From positions 24,910-88,909 of the forward strand of contig JAHEDZ010000012.1 of NCBI GenBank assembly GCA_024640955.1: 64,000 nt of DNA, written 5' to 3'. Position numbers and translations under genes: made by a program. This DNA comes from Oceanospirillaceae bacterium. Lineage in GTDB: Bacteria; Pseudomonadota; Gammaproteobacteria; Pseudomonadales; Balneatricaceae. The notes beneath the pieces were generated by a model. That model ran no database searches. It was given only the letters and a program-made list of their open reading frames with translations, and was not told the DNA's origin. The first letter of the stretch is position 1, and every line of letters begins with the position of its first letter. Positions 43,894-53,432 of the stretch are shown here, piece after piece.

Positions 43894-44577
43894 TCAGCGA
43901 CGCAGAAAACCTGCGCTCGCCAACAGTTCCATAGAGACACCCGATCCGGAGTGCTCTACACCGCTCTCACTCTGATACTCGGCCGCACCAGCGCTCAACA
44001 GGCGCTCCAAGTAACGAGCGATCATATCCACTTCCAGATGCACCTGCTGTCCGAGCTGGTACATCTGAATAATCGTGCCTTCAGCTGTGTGCGGCACAAT
44101 ATTTAGTTCAAATCCCTGTGCGTTCAGCGCGTTCACTGTAAGGCTGACGCCATCAACGGTGATCGAACCCTTAGCCGCAATAAACCGATGTAAGTCCCTC
44201 GGTGCAGCTACGCCAATTCGAATTGAGCGCGCATCCTGCTCGAGCGAGTAGATTTCACCTACTCCGTCGACATGACCCGAGACTAAGTGCCCGCCTAGTC
44301 GTGTGGTCGGCAGCAGAGCCTTCTCTAAGTTCACAGCTTCACCGACCGCTAAATCGGCTAGACGGCTGTATGCCAGAGTTTCCTGCGAGACATCGGCGGT
44401 AAAGCTTGATGAATCCCAGTCGACTACAGTCAAGCAGACTCCGTTGGTTGCGATACTGTCACCGAGTGCAACGTCACCCATATCAAGGGCGCCGACGGCA
44501 ACACGCAGTCGGAGATCACCGCCAACTGGAGCAACAGACTCAATCTTGCCAACAGCTTCAATAATTCCGGTAAACAT
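43894..44577 (-). CDS. ribE: Riboflavin synthase, alpha subunit
   Basis: Converts two lumazines to riboflavin. The 227-residue protein has two lumazine-binding repeats: MFTGIIEAVGKIESV with SIATNGVCLTVVDWD, and LVSGHVDGVGEIYSLE with GSITVDGVSLTVNAL. The C-terminal tail is about ten residues longer than usual. The frame's five extra upstream codons are not used: the family always starts MFTGII, and this ATG overlaps the ribD stop (TGATG). Confidence 0.96.
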   Translation of the reverse strand: MFTGIIEAVGKIESVAPVGGDLRLRVAVGALDMGDVALGDSIATNGVCLTVVDWDSSSFTADVSQETLAYSRLADLAVGEAVNLEKALLPTTRLGGHLVSGHVDGVGEIYSLEQDARSIRIGVAAPRDLHRFIAAKGSITVDGVSLTVNALNAQGFELNIVPHTAEGTIIQMYQLGQQVHLEVDMIARYLERLLSAGAAEYQSESGVEHSGSGVSMELLASAGFLRR

Positions 44578-45683
44578 CAGTTTGGCTGCCAAATAAAGCG
44601 GACATCTTCGCCGAACTGGCGGATATCTTTTAATTTTAACTCAATTGAGTCGCTCATAACATCTAGCGGTAAGTCGAGTAGCGGACGGGCACTGCTGCCC
44701 ATCAGCTTTGGCGCCATGTAGACCCAGAGTTCATCGACCAAGCCGGCCTGCACAAAGGCGCCGGCCAGAGTGGCCCCGGTCTCGACCAACAGCTCGTTGA
44801 CGTTGTGCTCGCTTGCCAATCGCTCAACCAACCAGTTGAGATCCAAGCCTCGATCACTCTTCGGCACTTGCAAGTATTTGAGCGTACTTGTATCAGTAGG
44901 TTCCTGCTCATTTGAGTGGCAGATCAGTGTTGGTGCATCTGCACTGCGAATACGCGCACTTGCCGGAGTCTGCAGCTTTGAATCCAGCACCACCCGCAGC
45001 GGCTTAGGCTGATCAACTTGTCCACGAACAGCCTCACTCAACTCATCAAGTCGAACGGTTAATGCTGAGTCGTCATGCAAAATCGAGCCTACTCCTGTCA
45101 GCACAGCTGAACTACGCGCTCGTAACTGTTGCACATCCGCGCGTGCCTGACCGCCAGTTATCCACTTGGACTCGCCACTAGCCATAGCAGTTCGACCGTC
45201 AGCACTCATCGCCAACTTCAGGCGAATAAAAGGTCGCCCTCGCTCCATCCGCGACAGGAAACCCGGATTCAGCTCACGTGCTTGAGCCTCCAGCAGACCG
45301 CTGCTGGCTTCAATTCCAGCATCACGTAGCATCTGCAGACCACGGCCAGCCACTTCTGGGTTGGGGTCAACCATCGCTGCCACAACGCGGTTAATACCAG
45401 CATCGATCAAGCCCTGCGCACAGGGCGGTGTGCGGCCAAAATGGCTACAGGGCTCGAGCGTCACATAAGCAGTTGCACCCGTCGCATCACCAGCCTGCTT
45501 TAATGCATTAACCTCTGCATGCCCCTCACCGGCGCGGACATGGTAGCCCTCACCAATGATCTGGCCATCACGCACCAACACACAGCCAACACGAGGATTG
45601 GGATGAGTTGTGTAGAGCCCTTTCCAGCCGAGCTGGATAGAGCGCGCCATATACTGGCGATCTGCAATCGAAAAATCGGTCAT
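44577..45683 (-). CDS. ribD: Bifunctional pyrimidine deaminase/reductase RibD
   Basis: Second and third riboflavin steps in one protein (368 aa). The N-terminal deaminase has the zinc motif HAEVNAL and PCSHFGRTPPC; the C-terminal reductase shows RLKLAMSADGRTA, KWITGG, LRVVLDSKL and LVETGATLAGAF. Its ATG overlaps the nrdR stop. Confidence 0.96.
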   Translation of the reverse strand: MTDFSIADRQYMARSIQLGWKGLYTTHPNPRVGCVLVRDGQIIGEGYHVRAGEGHAEVNALKQAGDATGATAYVTLEPCSHFGRTPPCAQGLIDAGINRVVAAMVDPNPEVAGRGLQMLRDAGIEASSGLLEAQARELNPGFLSRMERGRPFIRLKLAMSADGRTAMASGESKWITGGQARADVQQLRARSSAVLTGVGSILHDDSALTVRLDELSEAVRGQVDQPKPLRVVLDSKLQTPASARIRSADAPTLICHSNEQEPTDTSTLKYLQVPKSDRGLDLNWLVERLASEHNVNELLVETGATLAGAFVQAGLVDELWVYMAPKLMGSSARPLLDLPLDVMSDSIELKLKDIRQFGEDVRFIWQPN

Positions 45684-46237
45684 TACTGCTCTTCCGCAAA
45701 TAGGTCTGGGCTCTCTGGCCCTCTCTCTGCTTTAGCCTTACGACGCCGAGCAGGTTTTGCGGCAACATTCGCTTCAACTGGCGCGTCATCCTCAGACAGG
45801 CGCTCAATTTCAAGGCGGAACTCATGGATATCTTGAAAGTCGCGATAGACCGAAGCAAACCGCACATAGGCGACCTGATCGAGCTTGCGCAGCTCAGCCA
45901 TGGTGGCTTCACCCACAATCACTGAGGGTATCTCACGCTCTCCAGTGGCGCGCAGACGCTGTTTGACACGATTGATGCAGGCCTCAATATCTTCAACGCT
46001 AACCGGGCGTTTCTCTAGGGCTCGGGTGACGCCGCCACGCAGCTTTGCCTCATCGAACGGTTGACGCGTACCATCATTCTTGACGACACGTGGCATCAGG
46101 AGTTCGGCTTCCTCAAAGGTGGTGAAACGCTCGTGACAGGAGACACACTCGCGACGACGGCGTACCTGCTGACCCTCAGCGATCAATCGCGAGTCAATCA
46201 CCTTGGTATCAGATGCGCTGCAAAATGGACAATGCAT
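45683..46237 (-). CDS. nrdR: Transcriptional repressor NrdR
   Basis: ATP/dATP-sensing repressor of ribonucleotide reductase genes. Zinc ribbon [15 protein letters not shown] with [17 protein letters not shown], then the ATP-cone ([22 protein letters not shown] to [11 protein letters not shown]). At 184 residues it is about 30 longer than usual because of a C-terminal Ala/Lys/Glu-rich extension. First gene of the rib operon, behind glyA. Confidence 0.95.
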   Translation of the reverse strand: MHCPFCSASDTKVIDSRLIAEGQQVRRRRECVSCHERFTTFEEAELLMPRVVKNDGTRQPFDEAKLRGGVTRALEKRPVSVEDIEACINRVKQRLRATGEREIPSVIVGEATMAELRKLDQVAYVRFASVYRDFQDIHEFRLEIERLSEDDAPVEANVAAKPARRRKAKAERGPESPDLFAEEQ

Positions 46238-46287
46238 TACATGCCTCGTGTCGAGTAGCTAAAGAGCGTATTGGTCATCTATGACCG

Positions 46288-46321
46288 CAAAAAGGGCAGC
46301 AGGTCTAGTACCGGCTGCCCT
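46288..46321 (-). terminator. Terminator of glyA
   Basis: On the minus strand arms AGGGCAGC and GCTGCCCT enclose a 13-base loop and are followed by TTTTT. It separates glyA from the nrdR-rib operon. Confidence 0.85.
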
Positions 46322-46383
46322 CTGTATTCTAAGGGGTTGAGCGCTAAGTCTCAAACCACCTATGATTCAGGTCTTAATTGTAC

Positions 46384-47637
46384 TTACTTATAGACAGGGT
46401 ACTGCGCGCAGATCGCCTTAACCTGCTCTCTTACCTGAGCAATTACCGCTTCGTCATTGATGTTTTCAAGAACATCACAGATCCAGTTAGTCAGATCCTT
46501 AACTTCAGCCTCTTTAAAGCCGCGACGAGTTACCGCAGGTGTACCAATACGCAGACCTGAGGTAACGAACGGTGAACGAGGATCATTAGGCACTGAGTTC
46601 TTATTCACTGTGATATTGGCCCGACCCAGAGCCGCGTCTGCGTCTTTACCGCTGTACTCTTTGCCAATCAGGCTGAGCAAGAACAGGTGGTCGTCTGTGC
46701 CGCCTGAAACAACATCAAAGCCGCGTGCCAGAAAGACCTCAGCCATCGCCTGTGCGTTTTTAACAACCTGTGCCTGGTACTGCTTCCACTCTGGCTCCAT
46801 CGCCTCTTTGAAGCAGACCGCTTTTGCAGCGATCACGTGCATCAGAGGGCCGCCCTGTGACTCAGGGAATACCGCGAAGTTCAGTTTCTTCTGTAATTCT
46901 TCATCAGCACGCGCTGAGATGATCAGACCGCCACGTGGACCGCCCAATGTTTTGTGTGTTGTAGTGGTCACTACATCAGCGTACGGCAGAGGGCTTGGGT
47001 AGACACCTGCCGCAACTAGACCGGCAATGTGAGCCATATCAACGAAGAGGTAAGCACCCACTTTGTCAGCGATTTCACGGAACTTAGCCCAATCAACAAC
47101 ACGTGAGTAAGCTGAGAAGCCCGCGATAATCATCTTCGGCTTGTGCTCAAGCGCAAGGCGTTCAACTTCGGCGTAATCCAGGTCACCGTTCTCATCCAGA
47201 CCGTACTGGAAAGCGTTGTAGATACGACCTGAGAATGAGACTGCTGCACCGTGAGTCAGGTGACCACCGTGTGCCAGGCTCATACCGAGGATAGTATCGC
47301 CCGCTTTACACAGCGCCATAAAGACTGCCGCGTTCGCTTGTGAACCTGAGTGAGGCTGTACGTTTGCGTACGAAGCGCCAAAGAGCTCCTTCGCCCGATC
47401 AATCGCCAATTGCTCAGCAACATCAACATATTCACAGCCGCCGTAATAGCGCTTCTGCGGGTAGCCCTCAGCGTACTTGTTTGTAAGCACTGAACCCTGG
47501 GCTTCCATCACGCGAGGACTGGTGTAGTTCTCTGATGCGATCAGTTCGATATGCTCTTCCTGACGCTGTGATTCTGACTGCATTGCGCCCCAGAGTTCTG
47601 GGTCGTAGCTGGCGATGTTCATATCTTTGGTAAACAT
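46384..47637 (-). CDS. glyA: Serine hydroxymethyltransferase
   Basis: PLP enzyme that interconverts serine and glycine and supplies one-carbon units on tetrahydrofolate. In this 417-residue protein the PLP lysine is K229 in [33 protein letters not shown] and [13 protein letters not shown] are the folate- and PLP-site segments. The 200-base region upstream, shared with ettA, contains a palindrome TTTTCAGCTGAAAA inside arms GGACA/TGTCC in the glyA leader. Confidence 0.97.
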   Translation of the reverse strand: MFTKDMNIASYDPELWGAMQSESQRQEEHIELIASENYTSPRVMEAQGSVLTNKYAEGYPQKRYYGGCEYVDVAEQLAIDRAKELFGASYANVQPHSGSQANAAVFMALCKAGDTILGMSLAHGGHLTHGAAVSFSGRIYNAFQYGLDENGDLDYAEVERLALEHKPKMIIAGFSAYSRVVDWAKFREIADKVGAYLFVDMAHIAGLVAAGVYPSPLPYADVVTTTTHKTLGGPRGGLIISARADEELQKKLNFAVFPESQGGPLMHVIAAKAVCFKEAMEPEWKQYQAQVVKNAQAMAEVFLARGFDVVSGGTDDHLFLLSLIGKEYSGKDADAALGRANITVNKNSVPNDPRSPFVTSGLRIGTPAVTRRGFKEAEVKDLTNWICDVLENINDEAVIAQVREQVKAICAQYPVYK

Positions 47638-47800
47638 GACAGTCCTCTGTGTAGTGTGACCGGGGACATTTTCAGCTGAAAACAGCTAGGTGTCCGATTG
47701 GTCCTGAAATTTGCGCCGCATTATATTCGAAAAAGAGAGTGGGTTCACTTGAATTAGCATCACCGGTTATACCAAATCTGCTCATGCAATCACGCGGGTG

Positions 47801-47809
47801 TGGTAATAT
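47801..47809 (+). promoter_or_regulatory. Extended -10 promoter element upstream of ettA
   Basis: TG-G-TAATAT matches an extended -10 (TGnTATAAT) in eight of nine informative respects and lies 31 bases before the ettA ATG. A clear -35 is not seen, as is usual for extended -10 promoters. Confidence 0.45.
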
Positions 47810-47839
47810 CTGCGCACTTTTTTACTCTGGAGTTGTGAA

Positions 47840-49498
47840 ATGGCTCAATATGTCTACTCGATGAACCGCGTTGGCAAAGTAGTTCCGCCGAAACGCGAGA
47901 TTCTTAAAGATATCTCTCTCTCATTTTTCCCTGGCGCCAAGATCGGTGTACTCGGTCTAAACGGCGCCGGTAAGTCCACACTGCTGCGTATTATGGCCGG
48001 CGTTGATCAGGACTACATTGGCGAAGCACGTCCAATGCCAGGCATTAATGTTGGCTATCTGCCGCAGGAACCACAACTGGACGAGACCAAGACCGTTCGC
48101 GAAGTCGTTGAAGAGGCTGTTTCGGACGTGAAAGGTGCTCTGGACGAGCTCGACCAAGTCTACGCCGCCTACGCGGAAGAGGATGCAGACTTCGATGCGC
48201 TTGCTAAACGACAAGCTGAACTCGAAAACCTTATCACGGCGAAAGATGGCCATAACCTAGATACTGCACTTGAGCGCGCAGCTGATTCGATGCGCCTGCC
48301 CGCTTGGGATGCTGAGGTGAAGAACCTTTCCGGTGGTGAACGTCGCCGTGTCGCGCTTTGCCGCCTGCTGCTCGACAAACCCGATATGCTGCTGCTCGAC
48401 GAACCAACTAACCATCTGGATGCAGAATCGATCGCATGGATCGAGCGCTTCTTGCAGGAGTACCCGGGTACCGTGGTAGCAATCACCCACGACCGTTACT
48501 TCCTCGACAACGCTGCCGGCTGGATTCTCGAACTCGACCGCGGTCACGGCATTCCATGGGAGGGTAACTACAGCTCTTGGCTGGAGCAGAAAGATGCTCG
48601 CCTAGCACAGGAAGCAAAACAGGAAGCTGCTCACCAGAAAGCGATAAAAGCGGAGCTGGAGTGGGTGCGACAGGGCGCTAAAGGGCGTCAATCGAAGTCC
48701 AAAGCTCGCCTGAAACAGTTCGAGGAGATGAACTCAAAAGAGTTCCAAACTCGCAACGAGACGCAAGAGATCTACATTCCACCAGGCCCCCGCCTTGGCG
48801 ACAAGGTCATCGAGCTGAACAATGTCACCAAAGCCTATGGCGACAAACTGCTGTTCGAGAACCTCAACTTCTCCATCCCACCGGGTGCAATCGTCGGCAT
48901 TATCGGCCCGAACGGTGCCGGTAAGTCTACGCTGTTCCGCATGATCGCGGGTGAAGAGCAGCCAGATTCCGGCAGCGTTGATCTTGGCTCAACGGTGCAA
49001 CTGGCATACGTGAACCAGTCACGTGAGCTCGAAGGTACTAAGACGGTATTCGAAGAGATCTCCGACGGTTCGGATATGATCACGGTCGGCAACTACACGA
49101 CGCCTTCACGTGCTTACTGTGGCCGCTTCAACTTCAAAGGCTCAGACCAGCAGAAGTTTGTAAAGGACCTCTCCGGTGGTGAGCGCAACCGTCTGCATAT
49201 GGCGAAGCTTCTCAAAGAGGGCGGCAACGTACTGCTTCTCGATGAGCCGACCAACGACCTCGATATCGAAACCCTACGTGCACTAGAGGAGGCGATTCTC
49301 GCATTCCCAGGTTCAGCGGTAGTAATCTCGCACGATCGTTGGTTCCTTGACCGTATCTGTACTCACATGATCGCCTACGAAGGTGACTCGCAGGTGACCT
49401 TCTTTGAGGGCAACTACACCGAGTACGCTGAGGACTACAAGAAACGCTTCGGCAAGGATCATCAGCCAGAGCGCATCAAGTATCGCCGCATGAGCTAA
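47840..49498 (+). CDS. ettA: Energy-dependent translational throttle protein EttA (ABC-F ATPase)
   Basis: Ribosome-associated ABC-F protein (552 aa) that gates early elongation according to the ATP/ADP ratio. Two ABC cassettes: Walker A GLNGAGKST and GPNGAGKST, signatures LSGGERRRV and LSGGERNRL, Walker B MLLLDEPTNHLD and VLLLDEPTNDLD. Between them lies the charged linker (KQEAAHQKAIKAELEWVRQG, then KGRQSKSKARLKQFEEM). The arm domain after the first Walker A marks the EttA subfamily. GGAG precedes the ATG, and a strong terminator follows. Confidence 0.96.
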   Translation: MAQYVYSMNRVGKVVPPKREILKDISLSFFPGAKIGVLGLNGAGKSTLLRIMAGVDQDYIGEARPMPGINVGYLPQEPQLDETKTVREVVEEAVSDVKGALDELDQVYAAYAEEDADFDALAKRQAELENLITAKDGHNLDTALERAADSMRLPAWDAEVKNLSGGERRRVALCRLLLDKPDMLLLDEPTNHLDAESIAWIERFLQEYPGTVVAITHDRYFLDNAAGWILELDRGHGIPWEGNYSSWLEQKDARLAQEAKQEAAHQKAIKAELEWVRQGAKGRQSKSKARLKQFEEMNSKEFQTRNETQEIYIPPGPRLGDKVIELNNVTKAYGDKLLFENLNFSIPPGAIVGIIGPNGAGKSTLFRMIAGEEQPDSGSVDLGSTVQLAYVNQSRELEGTKTVFEEISDGSDMITVGNYTTPSRAYCGRFNFKGSDQQKFVKDLSGGERNRLHMAKLLKEGGNVLLLDEPTNDLDIETLRALEEAILAFPGSAVVISHDRWFLDRICTHMIAYEGDSQVTFFEGNYTEYAEDYKKRFGKDHQPERIKYRRMS

Positions 49499-49515
49499 AC
49501 AACAATTTTACTAGA

Positions 49516-49545
49516 AAAAAGGGCCTCAATAGCAGGCCCTTTTTC
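49516..49545 (+). terminator. Terminator of ettA
   Basis: Arms AAAAAGGGCC and GGCCCTTTTT around a nine-base loop, ending in a T run, 17 bases after the stop. Confidence 0.92.
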
Positions 49546-49617
49546 TTGCCCGCTTGAACACAAAAAAAGCCAGGCTGTGCTAAACCTAACAAGAGACACT
49601 TGAAAGGTTGTACTGCT

Positions 49618-49915
49618 ATGTCTTTGGAAATGCTAACCGCCGTTTTGACCGCGTCGCTTTTGATGCTGAGTGTGAACTTCACATCACCGGCCAGCCGCCC
49701 GCTGTGGTTGAACTCCATGACATCACTTTGAAAGGTGCTTTGGTCGAGTCTCAAAACGCCCTCGATTTAGAGATGGGCGACAACGCGAGCTTATTCTCTA
49801 CCTCTCAAACGAGGTCATGATTCGCATGCCTTCGATTTTGCGGTCTGTACGCGAGAACTGTTACGGATTTGAAGTTACTAAACTCGACCTAGATAGCATC
49901 CAAGGCCTGTGTTAA
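49618..49915 (+). pseudogene. PilZ-domain protein, frameshifted
   Basis: A small c-di-GMP-type PilZ domain is spread over shifted frames. The frame active from about 49630 encodes NRRFDRVAFDAECELHITGQ, then VVELHDITLKGALVES, matching the family's RxxxR and DxSxxG motifs. Near 49783 it must shift one base to read ELILYLSNEVMIRMPSILRS, then NCYGFEVTKLDLDSIQGLC, ending at the stop 49913-49915. The ATG at 49618, ten bases after GAAAGG, is also out of frame with the RRFDR part, so two indels are implied. It overlaps the 3' end of radA by 27 bases. Confidence 0.65.
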
Positions 49916-51268
49916 TCGATCGACCGCGACAACTTCAAGCCCAGGTATTGCCTCCTTGGGCTTGTTTGCTTTGGGCACAATCGCGCGTTTAAAGCCATGC
50001 TTAGCCGCCTCTCGAATGCGCTCCTGACCGTTTGGTACAGGGCGAATTTCACCGGAAAGACCCACCTCACCCAAGACAATCAAATCACCTGGCAACGCCT
50101 TATCGCGGAAGCTCGAAACAACCGCCAATAGAAGAGCTAAGTCAGCACCGGTTTCAACGACCCGGATACCACCCACAACATTGATGAACACATCCTGATC
50201 GCCGGTCATTAAACCACCGTGGCGATTGAGCACTGCAAGCAGCATCGCAAGACGGTTTTGATCCATACCCACAGCGACACGTCGAGGGTTTGAGTGGTGC
50301 GAGCTATCCACGAGCGCCTGAAGTTCAACCAACATCGGCCGCGTACCCTCCCAAACTACCATTACGACGCTCCCGGGACGTGGTTCCTCACCGCGTGATA
50401 AAAATATCGAGCTAGGGTTTTTCACCTCTTTGAGGCCCGCTTCAACCATTGCAAACACACCCAGCTCATTCACCGCACCAAAACGGTTTTTGTGGCTGCG
50501 CAAAGTTCGGAAACGGCTATCGGACTCGCCCTCTAGCTGCAGCGAGCAGTCAATCATATGTTCGAGAACTTTCGGCCCCGCCAGAGAACCATCTTTAGTG
50601 ACATGACCCACGAGGAAGATGACGGTGCCGGTCTGTTTAGCATAACGCGTTAAATAGGCTGCGCTCTCGCGTACTTGGGCAACTGAACCTGGTGCGGACT
50701 GCACATCAGCCACGTGCATCACCTGGATCGAGTCGATAACCATCACTTTAGGCTTAAGCTGATCGGCCACATCACAAATGGTCTCGACATTGGTCTCGGA
50801 GAGCATTTTTAACTCACCCACGTCCAGACCAAGTCGCTTACCCCGCATCGCCACCTGCTGCAGCGACTCCTCGCCAGTGACATAAAGCGCCGGCATCTGG
50901 CGCACCAGTTCAGCCATGGTCTGGAGCAGCAGCGTACTCTTACCGGCACCTGGATGACCGCCGATCAGTACTGCAGAACCGGGAACTAGTCCGCCGCCGA
51001 GTACACGATCAAGCTCGCCGATCCCAGTGCCCATTCGTGGCATCTCTGCCAGAGCGACTTCACTTAAGCTGACCACCTTACCCTTGCTTGCTGCGTCGCC
51101 TGCGTAGCCCGAGCGACGTAACGCCGCCTGAGCTCCACCCGCGGGAGCGCTACCCAAACGGACCTCTGTTAAGGTGTTCCAAGCCTTACATGCACTGCAC
51201 TGCCCTTGCCACTTGGTGTAATCGGCACCACAGTCGTTACATACATATGCCTGTTTGGTCTTAGCCAT
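49889..51268 (-). CDS. radA: DNA repair protein RadA
   Basis: RecA-like ATPase (459 aa) that helps process recombination intermediates. N-terminal zinc finger with C10, C13, C24 and C27, Walker A GGHPGAGKSTLLLQ, the RadA-specific HKNRFGAVNELGVF, and a C-terminal Lon-protease-like domain (VFINVVGGIRVVETGADLAL, then GEVGLSGEIRPV). The frame begins 24 codons upstream, but ATG at 51268 has GGAGA six bases before it and the standard MAKTKQAYVCNDCG opening. Divergent from metY. Confidence 0.96.
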   Translation of the reverse strand: MAKTKQAYVCNDCGADYTKWQGQCSACKAWNTLTEVRLGSAPAGGAQAALRRSGYAGDAASKGKVVSLSEVALAEMPRMGTGIGELDRVLGGGLVPGSAVLIGGHPGAGKSTLLLQTMAELVRQMPALYVTGEESLQQVAMRGKRLGLDVGELKMLSETNVETICDVADQLKPKVMVIDSIQVMHVADVQSAPGSVAQVRESAAYLTRYAKQTGTVIFLVGHVTKDGSLAGPKVLEHMIDCSLQLEGESDSRFRTLRSHKNRFGAVNELGVFAMVEAGLKEVKNPSSIFLSRGEEPRPGSVVMVVWEGTRPMLVELQALVDSSHHSNPRRVAVGMDQNRLAMLLAVLNRHGGLMTGDQDVFINVVGGIRVVETGADLALLLAVVSSFRDKALPGDLIVLGEVGLSGEIRPVPNGQERIREAAKHGFKRAIVPKANKPKEAIPGLEVVAVDRLTQALDAI

Positions 51269-51369
51269 TGAGTCTCCGAGCTTTACGAAATGCGCTTTGC
51301 AAGGCAGTATCGACAGGGATTCTGAAATACACCCATACAAAACAAAGACCGTAATAATAAGGAGTTATG

Positions 51370-52641
51370 ATGAAACTCGAAACCCTCGCGGTGCATGCCG
51401 GTTACCAAACTGACCCAACCACCAAATCGGTCGCGGTGCCTATTTACCAAACAACCTCTTACGCTTTTGACGACGCACAGCACGGTGCGGACCTGTTTGA
51501 CCTGAAAGTAGTGGGTAACATCTACACCCGCATCATGAACCCTACTACCGACGTGCTGGAGCAGCGAGTTGCAGCGATGGAGGGTGGTATTGCTGGCCTT
51601 GCAGTGGCATCGGGTATGGCAGCAATTACCTACACCATTCAGACCATTGCGGAAGTGGGCGATAACATCATCTCTGCCAGCGACCTCTACGGTGGTACCT
51701 ACAACCTATTCGCGCATACGCTGCCACGCCAAGGTATCGAAGTACGTTTTGTGCCCAGCAACGATATCGCGGCGATCGAAGCGAAGATCGACGCCAAAAC
51801 AAAAGGCCTCTACTGCGAATCCGTAGGCAATCCTTCAGGCCGAATTGCCGACATCGAAGCTCTCGCCGAGGTGGCCCATCGCCACGGTATTCCGCTGATA
51901 GTGGATAACACCGTTCCTAGCCCAGCACTCTGGCGTCCGATTGAGCAAGGTGCCGATATAATTGTAACTGCAGCAACCAAATATATAGGCGGCCACGGCA
52001 ACTCTATTGGCGGTGTAATTGTCGATTCTGGTAAATTCCCTTGGGCTGAGCATAAAGAGCGCTTCCCGCTGCTCAACACCCCCGATGTCTCATACCATGG
52101 AGTGGTTTACACAGAAGCATTTGGTCCCGCTGCCTTTATCGGTCGCTGCCGCGTAGTGCCTCTGCGCAACACCGGTGCTGCAATCTCACCTATGAACGTT
52201 TTCTTACTGCTGCAAGGTATTGAGACTCTGCCGCTACGTATGGAGCGTATCTGCAGCAATACACAGAAGATTGCGGAGTTCCTGGAAGCTCATGAGATGG
52301 TTACCTGGGTCAAATATGCGGGTTTACCTTCGCACCAGGATTACGATCTGGCGCAGAAATACATGAGCGGAAGCGCTTCAGGTATTCTGAGCTTTGGCGT
52401 TAAAGGCGGTCGAGAAGCGACTCGCAAATTCTATGATGCGCTGGAAATCGTCACCCGTCTGGTGAACATTGGCGATTGTAAGTCTCTGGCGTCTATCCCA
52501 GCCGAAACAACGCACCGTCAGCTAAATGCTGAAGAGCTTGCCTCTGCCGGTGTTACCGAAGATATGGTGCGCTTGTCGATTGGCATCGAACATATTGATG
52601 ATCTTATTGGGGATCTGACTCAGGCACTAGAGTCGGTCTGA
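51370..52641 (+). CDS. metY: O-acetylhomoserine sulfhydrylase
   Basis: PLP enzyme (423 aa) of the Cys/Met metabolism family that makes homocysteine from O-acetylhomoserine and sulfide. The opening MKLETLAVHAGYQTDPTTKS, the insertion SYAFDDAQHGADLFDLK, and SATKY-type lysine motif TAATKYIGGHGNSIGG (Lys 204), plus the length above 420, point to MetY rather than MetB or MetZ. AAGGAG lies five bases before ATG 51370, so the ATG three bases earlier is less likely. Use of O-succinylhomoserine cannot be excluded. Confidence 0.92.
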   Translation: MKLETLAVHAGYQTDPTTKSVAVPIYQTTSYAFDDAQHGADLFDLKVVGNIYTRIMNPTTDVLEQRVAAMEGGIAGLAVASGMAAITYTIQTIAEVGDNIISASDLYGGTYNLFAHTLPRQGIEVRFVPSNDIAAIEAKIDAKTKGLYCESVGNPSGRIADIEALAEVAHRHGIPLIVDNTVPSPALWRPIEQGADIIVTAATKYIGGHGNSIGGVIVDSGKFPWAEHKERFPLLNTPDVSYHGVVYTEAFGPAAFIGRCRVVPLRNTGAAISPMNVFLLLQGIETLPLRMERICSNTQKIAEFLEAHEMVTWVKYAGLPSHQDYDLAQKYMSGSASGILSFGVKGGREATRKFYDALEIVTRLVNIGDCKSLASIPAETTHRQLNAEELASAGVTEDMVRLSIGIEHIDDLIGDLTQALESV

Positions 52642-52657
52642 ACGCTAATCAATTAGC

Positions 52658-52686
52658 AAAAAGCCCGCAAATTTGCGGGCTTTTTT
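52658..52686. terminator. Bidirectional terminator between metY and the carbonic anhydrase gene
   Basis: Almost perfect palindrome with arms AAAAAGCCCGCAA and TTGCGGGCTTTTT; T runs on both strands serve the two convergent genes. Confidence 0.92.
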
Positions 52687-52710
52687 ATCTTCCCTCGATG
52701 GGGCGTAAAG

Positions 52711-53409
52711 CTATTCGTGCGTGCAATCCGCAGCGCTGCGGTGACCTTCGATGCGATCACCCTTGGCTTCAATAAACGCTACTGCATCATTAAAGGTCGA
52801 GCGGATATCGTCTTTACAGCTAACAGAAAAACCAAGATCACGTAGCAAGCCGTCACCCAGTCCATAGATCCAGCCATGAACATTTAGCTCCTGACCTCGA
52901 GCCCAGGCGTCGGTGACGGTTGTGGTGTTACAAACGTTCAGCGCTTGGGTAACGACATTCAGCTCACACAGCCGATCAATCTGATGCGGCTTAGCCTCCC
53001 ACTGCCCGAGGCACTTACGGTGATTATAGTAAACATCGCGAATGTGAGAGAGCCAGTTATCGATCAATCCGTGTCGCGCATCCTCCATCGAGGCCGCCAC
53101 ACCACCACAGCCGTAGTGACCTACCACCATAATGTCTTTTACTTTAAGCACCTCAACAGCGTACTGAATCACCGAGAGGCAGTTCATATCTGAGTGAACG
53201 ACGAGGTTGGAGACGTTACGGTGAACGAAGAGTTCGCCGGGCATCAGATCAACGATCTCATTCGCCGGTACACGGCTATCTGCACAGCCAATCCAAAGGT
53301 ATTGCGGCGCCTGCTGCGCCGCCAAAGTCGGGAAAAAATCCGGATTCGCCGCTTCAATTTTACGCGCCCATTCGACGTTGCTCTCAAATAGCGAATTCAA
53401 TTTTCTCAT
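52711..53409 (-). CDS. can: Beta-class carbonic anhydrase
   Basis: Zinc enzyme (232 aa) interconverting CO2 and bicarbonate. Zinc ligands C42, H98 and C101 with the catalytic Asp44-Arg46 pair in GCADSRVPAN and VVGHYGCGGV. The C-terminus has family segments LNVHGWIYGLGDGLL. It starts 23 bases after hemE and is probably cotranscribed with it. Confidence 0.95.
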   Translation of the reverse strand: MRKLNSLFESNVEWARKIEAANPDFFPTLAAQQAPQYLWIGCADSRVPANEIVDLMPGELFVHRNVSNLVVHSDMNCLSVIQYAVEVLKVKDIMVVGHYGCGGVAASMEDARHGLIDNWLSHIRDVYYNHRKCLGQWEAKPHQIDRLCELNVVTQALNVCNTTTVTDAWARGQELNVHGWIYGLGDGLLRDLGFSVSCKDDIRSTFNDAVAFIEAKGDRIEGHRSAADCTHE

Positions 53410-53432
53410 CGACTCGTCCCTAAACTTGGCTC

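Noticed and set aside
40257-46383. FMN riboswitch in front of the riboflavin genes
   Set aside because: The conserved RFN-element boxes are not visible upstream of ribA, nrdR, ribD or ribBA.
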